From NCBI GenBank assembly GCA_963514095.1, contig OY741285.1:18947722-19011721 (forward strand): 64,000 bases of DNA. The letters are read 5' to 3'. The notes beneath the pieces are model-generated. The model saw only the letters and a list, made by a program, of their open reading frames with translations, ran no database searches and was not told the origin of the DNA. This document shows, piece after piece, positions 53,875 to 62,827 of the stretch (positions are counted from its first letter, which is position 1; every line of letters starts with the position of its first letter). The translations under genes were made by a program, and so were the position numbers. Origin of the DNA: Eutrigla gurnardus (Eukaryota > Chordata > Actinopteri > Perciformes > Triglidae).

Positions 53875-54396
53875 ATGTAAGTCTTTGGTAAATGGTAAAA
53901 AACACATTTGAATTGCCCTGCTGTGATGTTTACTTGTAGGATATTAAGACATGCAGTACCAAAAACGGACACAAAAACCCCACCAATATCAGGATTTTAA
54001 AAAATGAAACGTCATTGAATGAAGGGTAGTTTAGACGGTTTTTGGCATCATACTCTGAAAAGCCATTTTTAAACGACATTATCTGGAAAACTATCTCACC
54101 TGTGGCCTTCAAAATTTCTACAGTGTATATCTGTTACTGATATCCTCCAGACATGGAATATCAGGGGTGTAGCTCAATGATAATCTAGTATGGTAGGTAC
54201 TTAAAATGAGGCTTGTTGAAATAAAGTAGTACATTTGAAGAGTGGCCTAGCTCCCATTTTTACAGATAAAAGACTTCTATCATTTCTGCCTCTATCTCTG
54301 GTGTTAGCTTAAACATTCTACAAAATATGGTCTCTCTTAGATTATTAGTTTCACAGATATTAAGGCTGAAAAATGGAAGTTAACACATCTTTGCCC
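53875..54396. repeat. Direct-repeat block in fold-back element, copy 2
   Basis: Near-identical to 52180-52690. It is followed at ~54396-54680 by a second copy of the right-arm stretch 53735-54000 (GTTTGTTCATGGTTTAAGAC onward), after which the true right arm resumes (CACTGCGACAAAATGAGG), so the right arm holds a ~660-base extra segment. Confidence 0.85.
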
Positions 54397-55826
54397 ATCT
54401 GTGTTTGTTCATGGTTTAAGACATTAAAAGCTGCTTTCACCATGTTTAACTCACATTCAAGGACGTATTGCCTCTGTAACTACAACTGTGCTACATTTTA
54501 ATGTTTTCGTAAGGCTAAATTTATCAGTAGCATTTAGTCACATGTAAGTCTTTGGTAAATGGTAAAAAACACATTTGAATTGCCCTGCTGTGATGTTTAC
54601 TTGTAGGATATTAAGACATGCAGTACCAAAAACGGACACAAAAACCCCACCAATATCAGGATTTTAAAAAATCACTGCGACAAAATGAGGCAAAACCCGA
54701 TTTTTTTATATGATTTTAAAAAGAATATGATCTTTCAAAAAAAGTAAGTTTGGACCTGATACTTGTTGTCAGTTTTTTGGAATATGACTCTGAAGTTGGG
54801 CAAAGATGTGTTAACTTCCATTTTTGAGCCTTAATATCTGTGAAACTAATAATCTAAGAGAGACCATATTTTGTAGAATGTTTAAGCCAACACCAGAGAT
54901 AGAGGCAGAAATGATAGAAGTCTTTTATCTACAAAAATGGGAGCTCAGCCACTCTTCAAATGTACTACTTTATTTCAACAAGCCCCTTTTTAAGTACCTA
55001 CCATACTAGGTTATCATTGAGCTACATCCCTGATATTCCATGTCTGGAGGCTATTAGTAACAGATATACTCTGTAAAAAAATTTGAAGGCCACAGGTGAG
55101 ATTGTTTTCCAGATATTGCTGTTTAAAAATGGCTTTTTAGAGCATGATGCCAAAAACCGTCTAAACTACCCTTCATTCAATGATGTTTCATGAGAAAACT
55201 ATTGACAGTAGAGACCTAATATTTTGGATTAGTCCTATTAACAAGTGTGTCTTTGTACTTGAATTTTTTCAGGACATTCTGAGATGGTCAGGTGGGAAGA
55301 TTTTCAGAAATTTGATGAAATGACACGGAATGACCCCCCTGCTACGTACAACTGACATCATACCATACAAGCTTCTCAGGTTCAACTTATTGTTTGGGTA
55401 CAGAATGTTCATTTGTTATGCTCCCATCCCGTCACAACACCATGTCTGCTGATTCGTGCCTCAGACATTTATCAACTCACATGCAATAATCTGTACCGGT
55501 CAAGTGTTGAATATACATACTTCTTCTTAAAGCCACTTAGTGTTGCTGTTTTTTTTACTTCTTCTTCTAACACATTCCATTGTCTAACACCTGTGACCGA
55601 TAAGGAAAAGGATTTTAACGTAGTTCGTACCTTCCTTTGCCTGAAAATCATGTCCCCTCTAAGATTGTGTCTCTCTCTGTGTATGAAGAATTTTTGCAGG
55701 TTCTGTTAGACGCTTGGTACATCATTTGTACTGTGCAATAGTTTATTAAATCATATAGTTTGAGTATTCTCGATTCGATAAATAAGTGATTGGTGTGTGC
55801 CCTGTAGTTGGCATAGTGTAAGATTC

Positions 55827-57561
55827 TCAATGCTGTTTTTGGAGAATTAACAAGGGCTGTGTGGAGCCTTTATATGTGTGTCCCCACACCTCTGCACAGT
55901 ATTGCAGGTGCGGAGAGACTAGTGCGCAGTATAACAGATAAAGTGCTTTTTGATTTAGTATTTTTTGTACTTTCCAAAGTATGGACACACTCCTGGCCAA
56001 CTTCCTTTTTAATTGTGTTATGTGTGGCTTCCAACTTAACATATCATCGATAATCACTCCCAGAACCTTATTCTCACGGACCCTCTCAATATTAACTCTG
56101 TTTACTTGAATGTTGGGACTGTTGTTGCAGCTACTTTTCCCATATAGCATGTATTTAGTTTTTCCAAGATTTAGTGATAATTTATTTATGTTAAACCACA
56201 CTTGAAGTTTGGCCATTTCCTGATTTACTGTTTCCACAAGTTGGTTCAAGTCACTCCCCGAGCAGAAAATATTTGTGTCATCTGCGAATACTATTAATTT
56301 CAGAGTATCTGACACTTCACATATATCATTTATGTATAATATAAACAGCTTTGGACCCAGAACTGACCCCTGTGGGACCCCACAGACTATGTCCAAGCCA
56401 GTCGATGTGCTATCATTTATTTTGACATATTGGGATCTGTTGTGTAGATAGCTCTTGATCCACTGCAGTGCTACACCTCTAAGGCCATATCTCTCCAGCT
56501 TAGCCATTAAAATATCATGATTAACGGTGTCAAATGCTTTTTTCAGGTCTATGAAAATTCCTATGGAATATTGTTTTTGGTAGCCCTGTGATAGACTGGC
56601 GACCTGTCCAGGGTGAACCCTGCCTTCGCCCAATGACAGCTGGGATCGGCTCCAGCCCCCCCGTGACCCTAAATACAGGATAAGCGGTAGAAAATGGATG
56701 GATGGATGGATATTGTTTTTGGTCAATAGCGTCGGTAATGATTTCCACAGACTCAGCTAAAGCTAGAGCAGTCGAATGGTTCCTTCTGAAGCCGTATTGG
56801 CTGTCATATAACAATTTATGCTTGTTGATGAAGTTGTCTAGCCTATTGTTGAATAGCTTTTCTAGGATTTTTGACAGTTGTGGCAGTATTGAAATTGGTC
56901 TGTAGTTGGTAAACTCGTGTGTGTCACCATTCTTAAACAGTGGCACAACCTTGGCAACTTTCATTTTGGTGGGAAACGTCCCGGTTTGAAATGACAGATT
57001 GAAAATGTATGTCAGGGGTGAAATGATTCCATCTAATACTTTCTTAATTAGCCTCATGTCCAGGTCGTCAGCATCAGTAGAAGTTTTGGCTACGCATTTG
57101 TTGACCAGGTGTCTAATCTCTGTGTCCTTCACTGGTGTGAGAAACATTGAGCTGGGATTTCTGTCTCCATCCTTATCAAAATGGCTCCAGTGCAGGGGTG
57201 AGTCAGGAATGTTATTCGCTAACTCTGGCCCGATGTTTACAAAGAATTGGTTGAAACTATTTGTTATGACCTCCGGGTTATCCTCCTGCGTGTTGTTATA
57301 CTTGAAGTAGGGAGGGTAGTTTGGTTTTTTACTTTTATTATTAGTCACGTTGTTTAGAATGTCCCATATTTTTTTTGTATACTCCATGTTTTCTGCTAGT
57401 AAATTGCTGTAATATTCTTTCTTGCGTTCATTTAGGATAGTGTTTAACTTCTTTCTATACCGTTTGTATCTCACTTCTGACTGGGCCGTCCTTGATTTAA
57501 TGAACTGTCTTACAGAGTATTTTTTTTTCTGCAGGCGTTTATCAATGTTTTTGTGAGCCAT
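55827..57561 (-). pseudogene. Jockey-like LINE reverse transcriptase
   Basis: N-terminal part (57561-56720): basic linker, VVPLFKNGDTHEFTNYRPIS, SQYGFRRNHSTALAL. The SINE at 56581-56709 interrupts, then IFIDLKKAFDTVNHDIL (motif A), GVPQGSVLGPKLFILYINDI (motif B), FADDTNIF (motif C, both Asp intact) and NKLSLNLGKTKYMLYG, VLGVIIDD (D/E). Apart from the SINE the frame is open through the palm. It copied LINE RNA by target-primed reverse transcription. No RNase H follows. Confidence 0.92.
56581..56709 (+). mobile_element. RTE/SINE-type tail insertion in LINE RT
   Basis: A 129-base piece from TAGCCCTGTGATAGACTGGC to GGATAAGCGGTAGAAAATGG with GGAT repeats. The 13-base duplication ATATTGTTTTTGG flanks it (56568-56580, 56710-56722). 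It shares its 3' end with 43774-43861, showing the same retroposon family at work twice. Confidence 0.92.
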
Positions 57562-58457
57562 GGTTTCTGCTCCTTATTCCGATTTGGGTGTCTCTTTTTC
57601 ACAGGACAGTGTCTGTCGTACAGTGTTTTAAATATTTGCAAAAAGGAATCATATGCATCATTCACATCTGTTTCATTGTAAACATTATTCCAGTTTTGTA
57701 TCAGTAGTTCATTTTTCAGTGTATTCATTCCTTCTTCAGTTCTGACCCTTATGTATATGTTTTTGTTCGGTGTCTGTCCCACAGTGAATTTGCAGTCATA
57801 GATAGCAAAGATAGGTAAGTGGTCACTTATATCATTTATCAGGAGTCCACTTGCTGTGTCAGTAACGTTAGTAAAGATATTATCAATCAGAGTAGCACTG
57901 TGTGTAGTGATCCTGCTAGGGCGTGTGATGAGAGGTTGTAAGCCCATTGTATACATCATGTTAATGAACTCATCGATTCCCGTGTTTTGTTTTGGATTGA
58001 GCAAGTCAATATTTATGTCACCACAGATAAAAACTCTCTTTTGGCTTGTTTCAGAAAATATTTCACCCACATTTTCATTGAAGTCTTCTATTTTTGAGTC
58101 AGGTGCTCTGTAAACACAGCTTATAACTATATTTTTACCTTTCGTTACACAGATTTCAATTGTCACACATTCCAACAAGTGATCCACAGCTTTAGACATA
58201 TTTTGTACTGTCTCATACTTGGTGTTACTGTCAATGAATAGGGCCACTCCTCCCCCGCCTTTGTTCCTCCTGTTAATGCATACAAGATTATATCCATCCA
58301 GGAAAAACTCTGTGCCTTTGTCTTCATTAATCCATGTTTCTGACACCGCGATGATGGTGAAAGGGTTTTTGAAGTAATTTAGGTATTCCTTGATGTGGCC
58401 AAAGTTGGTGTATAGACTCCTGCTATTAAAGTGAATTAGAGACAGTTTCCCGTCCAT
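57510..58457 (-). pseudogene. LINE apurinic-type endonuclease domain
   Basis: A 315-codon open frame: LIHFNSRSL (catalytic Asn), AVSETWI (Glu), GGGGVALFI, CVYRAPDS, FICGDINIDLL (Asp/Asn), LIDNIFTN and ISDHLPIFA (Asp-His). All APE motifs are present in order, so this domain is undamaged and nicks target DNA to start retrotransposition. It begins MDGKLS at 58457, but the natural ORF2 start may be upstream, where 58715-58494 is open in another frame. It overlaps the RT frame by ~50 bases out of phase, which marks a frameshift. Confidence 0.9.
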
Positions 58458-58493
58458 CTCAATGCTATCATTGTATTGAACTTCAGTGTAGTA

Positions 58494-59410
58494 CTAACAT
58501 TTCCCAGTCATGTTGAAATAGAAATGGTTGTCCGGGTCAATTCCTTCATTCGGGTTAGATAAGGTATCAGATAAGGTATAATCCACATGTCGATTTGTAG
58601 TGAGCTCCACACTTCCCTGCTCAGCAATCCTTTCAGATATTCCCATCAGTCTTTCAGTCCGTGTAAGAACCGTTGAACTTTGCTGTGCTGTAGTTATGGA
58701 GTGTTTGTGAGCCATACCTTAGTTATCGTATTTCTCCAGCTCATCCTTACTCCTGATCTGGATTACTTTGACTTCTTCTGCTGATGCTCCCTTTGTTTTG
58801 ATGTAGATTCTGCAGTTTGCCGTCCAGGTGTCTTGTATCTTGCCATCCTTCCTCAGTTGACGAGCTGTTCTGGCGATGTCTGCATTCTTTTTGGTGAGGT
58901 TCTCGTTGATGTAGACGTCCGAGCCTTTGAGCTTCCTGCCCTGCCTCAGCAGTGCAGTCTTGAATTTTCTGTTGGTGAATTTCAGCACAACAGCTCGAGT
59001 TGCAGACTCTCTCCTTCGGGGTAAGAGGTGACATACCTCGACATTGTTGAAATTCACCTCGATGTCTTTGCCAGTCAGGAACTCGGCCACCTGCATCTCC
59101 ACAGATTTAATCTCAGATTCATCCGGCTCCGAGGCTGCACCTCATTCAGTTTACCCTGTTGGTCCAGCTCCTCCACTCTGTTCCCCAGCTCCTTTATCAA
59201 CTCGTCTTTCTCCGCAGCCTCCTCCCGGAGTTGTTTGACTTCAGCCATCAACTTTTGGAGGGGTTCCATCTTTTTCTTCATGTCTTTCAGCTCCGCCATC
59301 AGCTCTTCCTTTATTGCCTCCAGGCTTCCCTTCATTGCCTCCTGGCTTTCGGTCAATAAGTCCAATTTAGAGTCAGTTTCAGCGTTGTTTTTCTTCGGCG
59401 CCATTGTCAC
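58494..59410 (-). pseudogene. LINE ORF1 (coiled coil plus FP-like domain) and ORF2 leader
   Basis: MTMAPKKNN starts at 59410 and runs through a ~75-residue coiled coil (heptads in EELMAELKDMKKKMEPLQKL) to ~59090, where the frame shifts. The second part (59102-58719) has EVCHLLPRR, VVLKFTNRKFKTALLRQGRK and VYINENLTKKNADI, the baculovirus-FP-like domain of many Jockey/CR1 ORF1 proteins, ending ELEKYDN. It would coat LINE RNA. A further 73-codon frame (58715-58494, MAHKHSITTAQ) lies between ORF1 and the endonuclease. Confidence 0.75.
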
Positions 59411-59796
59411 ACTTTTATTTTAAGAGCAAGTTATCTTGAAAACTTGTTTTTGTCTCTGCTGCTGCCGCTGCTGCTGAGAAACTAGTTCCTCAAAAAATGG
59501 ATGATTCATGCGATGCGAGGTTAGTTTTGTTTCAAATATTATTCTATCAACACACATATGTACATCGACAGTCTAGTGTTTTAATGGATTTGCCTCGGGT
59601 GCACTGTGGAGTGGGCAAGACTGTTTTTAATGCCTGTCTAGCTAAGAACCGTTGACTCGCGCTAGCTATAGCATAAGCGAACTCGGCAACTAGAAGAACT
59701 GAATGAAATTTCTTGAAATCGTCTCCAGACGTCTCGAACACACCGGCTAACTTGGAAAATAGGTCTTATGTCCAAAATTCTGAACTATCCCTTTAA

Positions 59797-60635
59797 AGTC
59801 TCCTGGGAGTAACACTCGCCTTTTGGGTGAGAAGAGTGGCAGGCGAGAGCATTTCAGGTATCTCTGCATCATATGAGATTGGGACCAGAGGTCTGGCGTT
59901 CATGATAGCCATAACCTCAGCCATCAAGGTTGTTAGGACTTCATGGGTCAGTCTGGTAGCTCCATCTTTCACCTGCAGTGCATCCAAGATCTGTCTAGCC
60001 ACTCCTATCAATCTCTCCCACGCTCCTCCCATATGTGAGGAGTGTGCCGTATTAAACGTCCATGTCTAGTCCTGGGGCCTCATTTATATGTGTATAACTG
60101 TGCGTAGGATCCTTACTAAAAGTGTGCGTACACCCAAAAGCCAAAGTTTGCGTGCGCAAACTCGAGGTTGACAAAGATTCAATAGCTTCCAGGTGAACGG
60201 CTCTCGTACTTAGGCAAGTGAAAATTACTATATCCTTCTGGACTGCCATGAAAATAGTTGTCTTGGCTTGACAGCGCTCTGTGGTGTTTGGCTGATTGCA
60301 TTGATGCCATCCTTTACACCCATTAGTCTTAGTCTCACTAGAAAATGACTTTGCTACATGAATGAGACTTGCCATGCCTCTTACTAGACTCTTCCAAGTA
60401 GAGAAGTGTTCAAATCTTTGCGTTCCAAGAGACTGCTCTGTGACCTTGGTTGCAAGAGAGGTGACTTGAGGCCAAACGTCTCTATCTGTGGTTGGTTGCA
60501 CAAGCTTGGCTGATTCTGCCTCATCCTTTTGATCAGTGTTTGGCTGTCTGAGAAATGAAGGGCCAAGTAACCAACAAGAAGAGGCAAAGCAAGCTGCTGA
60601 AATTGGCCTGGTCCCATGGTCTGCAGGGTTCTCAT
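59797..60635 (-). pseudogene. BEL integrase, N-terminal and core pieces
   Basis: From 60635 the minus strand reads a stretch before integrase, then CLSTRAVHLEAIESLSTSSL (core domain start) to 60170, where a MITE fragment replaces the rest of the core. After it, HMGGAWERLIGVARQILDAL and MAIMNARPLVPISYDAEIPE (60040-59800) are the core end and C-terminal lead. The second catalytic Asp block is deleted with the MITE junction, so the enzyme is inactive. Confidence 0.88.
60074..60163 (+). mobile_element. Short MITE fragment, same family as 35378
   Basis: GGGGCCTCATTTATATGTGT and CTGTGCGTAGGATCCTTACT through AAAGCCAAAGTTTGCGTGCG match the first ~90 bases of the insertion at 35378. Only one end is present, and it replaces BEL integrase core sequence. 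Confidence 0.75.
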
Positions 60636-61591
60636 CAGTTAACCCGTACTGCCACTGTTTTGGTTCAGTAGAGCTCCAAATGTGAGCTACTCAGTTTCTC
60701 TACATAGGTATAGAACCTTCTTGTACTGTAGATTTTCCCATTACAAAACCAACATGCTATATTTCATCAGAATCCAAGACATGCAGGTAGGCTTCAGCAG
60801 CTATAGCCATGGTGGAAGCATCTGAGTAAACGCATAGTTCTTTCCATTTGCGCAATGACATGGAGCCAGGAACGAATGCTCTCTGAATGTGCACCTGGTC
60901 CAGCTCTGTCAAGGAGTCCATGCTTTCCACTGTGTCTCTTTCTCCTGTGGGAGAGGTGTATCCCACTCATATTGCTCTGAGGAAAGGTCTCTTACTAATG
61001 CCTTGCCTTGAACTGTGATGGGGAAGCGAATCCAAGGGGATCATAAAGACCGTTTACAGTAGACAGTATACCTCTCCGAGTGAATGGTCTAACATCTTTT
61101 GACACTCTGAAGGAGAAACTGTCAGTCTGGAGTTCCCAGCTTAAACCCAAACTCTGTTGGAGGGGTAAATGGTCTGCTCCTTAACCTAGATCCTTAAAGT
61201 CACTTGCTCATTCTTCTGGGGGAGAGGCCTCCATGACCTTTGTGCTATTCAAAGCTATCTTGTGAAGTCTTAAGTTGGAATCAGCCAGTAGGCCCTTGGT
61301 GTGCTGCAGGAGATCGATAGCTTCAACCTCCTTTGACACTGAGGCAAGGCCATCGTCAATGTAAAAAAGTCTGAAGACAAATTCCTTTTGTGTCTGTGCC
61401 GTGTTCGGTTTCTCCATGTCCTGCAGCTTTCCTCATCCCATATGTTGCTACAGCTTGGGACGGGCTGTTCCCGAACACATGCACAGTCATCCAATAGTCA
61501 ATGATTTCCTTATCCAGATCATTATCCTGGTGCCACAGAAACCGGAGGAAATTGCGATGGTCCTCTCTGACTTTATACCCATAAAACATTT
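60636..61591 (-). pseudogene. BEL reverse transcriptase end and RNase H
   Basis: MFYGYKVREDHRNFLRFLWH at 61589, HVFGNSPSQAVATYGMRKA, the catalytic YIDDGLAS box at 61352-61363 (both Asp present), SNLRLHKIALNS, then after frameshifts WKELCVYSDASTMAIAAEAY (RNase H first Asp and Glu) at ~60850. The YIDDGLSS-type box is diagnostic of BEL/Pao. Several frameshifts and stops. The N-terminal RT is replaced by another element at 61592. Confidence 0.9.
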
Positions 61592-61930
61592 GTGACCCTC
61601 CACAGCAAAACCAGCAACAAGTCGGGTGGGACGAATTCCCGAAAATGACGAAATAAGCTTTTTTTTTTTTTTGAAATTAGTGATTTTCATTTTTTTGCAG
61701 AATATGCAAGTTGAGATCATGAAGAAGCCACTCCATGTTTCAGTTAACAGTATTGGTTGCCTTAAAAGTATACATTTTGTATTTGTAGTTTCGGAAAAAA
61801 TCTGCCTTTGCCTTTGTCTTTGCTGGGATGTGTACAGCGATGCAGTTAATTTCCATACTGATTACCGTTGGCCATTCACGTGCTGTTGTTATTTTTTCGG
61901 CCAATCAGCTGCACGTTGGAAGCGAAACAC

Positions 61931-62194
61931 ATGGCTACTTATTCAGCGCTGTCGGCAGCAACAGAGGAGCTGGAGCGGAAGATATCAGACACTATATCTA
62001 TGGTAACATTTCAAGGGTATAAAGACATTGAAATGGAGAAAATCCGTAACTTTGACTGCAAATGCTACGGAAGAAGAAAGGAGAACTCTCTCCTGGGGAG
62101 ACATTTGTGTAGCGACAAACTTTCTCAAGAGCTTATGTACAGCATACGGATGGATTATTTAGCTGCCGAAAGACAGCAAGCAGACACACAGTAG
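61931..62194 (+). CDS. Possible first exon/ORF of the 61592 element
   Basis: ATG at 61931, stop at 62192-62194, 87 codons: MATYSALSAATEELERKISD (helical), FQGYKDIEMEKIRNFDCKCY, LLGRHLCSDKLSQELMYSIR. A CxC pair and charged helices are visible but no known domain. A TATA-like or upstream promoter was not found. It may continue into 62646-62827 by splicing. Confidence 0.35.
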   Translation: MATYSALSAATEELERKISDTISMVTFQGYKDIEMEKIRNFDCKCYGRRKENSLLGRHLCSDKLSQELMYSIRMDYLAAERQQADTQ

Positions 62195-62645
62195 TCACTT
62201 CGGAGATGACTACATCCACCGAAAAGCCGCTGACGAAAAGAAAGTGCGCCCAGACCTCTTATTTCATCGGAGCCAACGAAGTCTGAAGGAATACTTCCCA
62301 GTTTCTTATGGGGTGATTTTCTGTTAACATCCAAGTTATCTACTTTGCTTAGCTAGCTAAGCTAGCTCAGTACTCTCGTTTTAAAATTATATGCACATCA
62401 AAACTAAGCTGTAATGGGAGGTTTTTGGCGCGTAATGTGGGCATCTGATTTAGCAGCAAGGTGCCAAGGGGCCTGTTGGCATTGCTTGAATTGACTGTGA
62501 TGCTAATAGTTTAGCAACTAGCCTACCTGAGGACAATAGGCTAGTTGCTAAATCATTAGCATCACAAACTTGGATGAATACATAGTCAGGTGACGGTGCC
62601 TTTTAGCATGACACATGATGTGAAACTTCTTTGTTTTCTTTTTCA

Positions 62646-62827
62646 GAATTGGCAAAGACACCTTGACTGATATAATCAAACGCTTTGAGGAGTATGGGGC
62701 AAGACCACGGTTAAGGAAGAAACATGTATAAAAAACTATGCAGAAGACAGTGCCATCATGCTGCCTGGCTGGCATCCTGGGCATAAGGATTGGCATGTGA
62801 AGTTGCTGCCAACCCATGTGTCTAAGG
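62646..62827 (+). pseudogene. Exon-like remnant before the hAT
   Basis: After a strong TTTTCTTTTTCAG acceptor, one frame reads IGKDTLTDIIKRFEEYGARP to a stop at 62729, and the next frame KNYAEDSAIMLPGWHPGHKD with VKLLPTHVSK up to the hAT terminus. An AEDxAIxLPGxxPG stretch followed by LP.H is a pattern I have seen in multi-copy fish element proteins. The frameshift and interruption make it a pseudogene. Confidence 0.4.

Larger units (their letters stand above)
51974..55336. mobile_element. Fold-back element with kilobase-scale inverted arms
   Basis: Ends GGGTCATTCCGTGTCATTTC and its inverse, flanked by CCCT (51970-51973, 55337-55340). The two arms, ~1.2 kb left and longer right, are inverted copies around a 320-base centre (53250-53570) holding part of a gene. 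The arms have been rearranged: a ~510-base block appears in direct orientation at ~52180-52690 and ~53875-54396, nearly identical. It sits in the LINE 3' UTR. Superfamily unknown. Confidence 0.8.
51011..59455 (-). mobile_element. Jockey/CR1-superfamily LINE, antisense, two-ORF type
   Basis: Minus strand: 5' end ~59455, ORF1 (59410-58719), endonuclease (58457-57510), RT (57561-55827), long 3' UTR and a TAAA-type tail (51011-51035). It lies inside TTAA element copy 2. Insertions: a tail-type SINE (56581-56709), a fold-back element (51974-55336) and probably the retroposed ORF at 51431-51960. The two-ORF layout with an FP-like ORF1 suits Jockey/CR1-related clades; the exact clade was not resolved. 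Confidence 0.75.
49743..59792 (+). mobile_element. TTAA-flanked TIR element, copy 2 (10 kb with insertions)
   Basis: Left end AGGGATAGTTCAGAATTTTG at 49743 and its inverse ending at 59792, each next to TTAA (49739-49742, 59793-59796). The element's own sequence is 49743-51010 and ~59455-59792, matching copy 1 throughout; everything between is a nested LINE with its own insertions. It interrupts the BEL integrase, so BEL is older. Confidence 0.85.
46811..61591 (-). mobile_element. BEL/Pao LTR retrotransposon, antisense, heavily interrupted
   Basis: On the minus strand: RT (61591-61200), RNase H, integrase (60635-59797), integrase tail (49740-49585 then 47822-47690), polypurine tract and 3' LTR (47608-46811). 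Between these lie a MITE (60074-60163), TTAA element copy 2 (49743-59792) and a Rex3-type LINE (47823-49571). Joining points are exact for the latter two. The 5' half (gag, protease, 5' LTR) would lie beyond 61592, where other elements begin. Confidence 0.85.
61592..62827 (+). mobile_element. Unrecognised transposon-like segment
   Basis: Begins TGACCCTCCACAGCAAAACC, a terminus I recall from dispersed fish repeats, inside BEL RT. It contains an 87-codon ORF (61931-62194) and an exon-like piece after an acceptor (62646), both on the plus strand, and is cut by the hAT at 62828. Its right end is outside the window or lost. Confidence 0.4.

Noticed and set aside
52180..54680. Regular repeats at first suggestive of an array such as CRISPR
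   Set aside because: The units are hundreds of bases long, inverted as well as direct, and belong to the arms of a eukaryotic fold-back element; no short spaced repeats exist.
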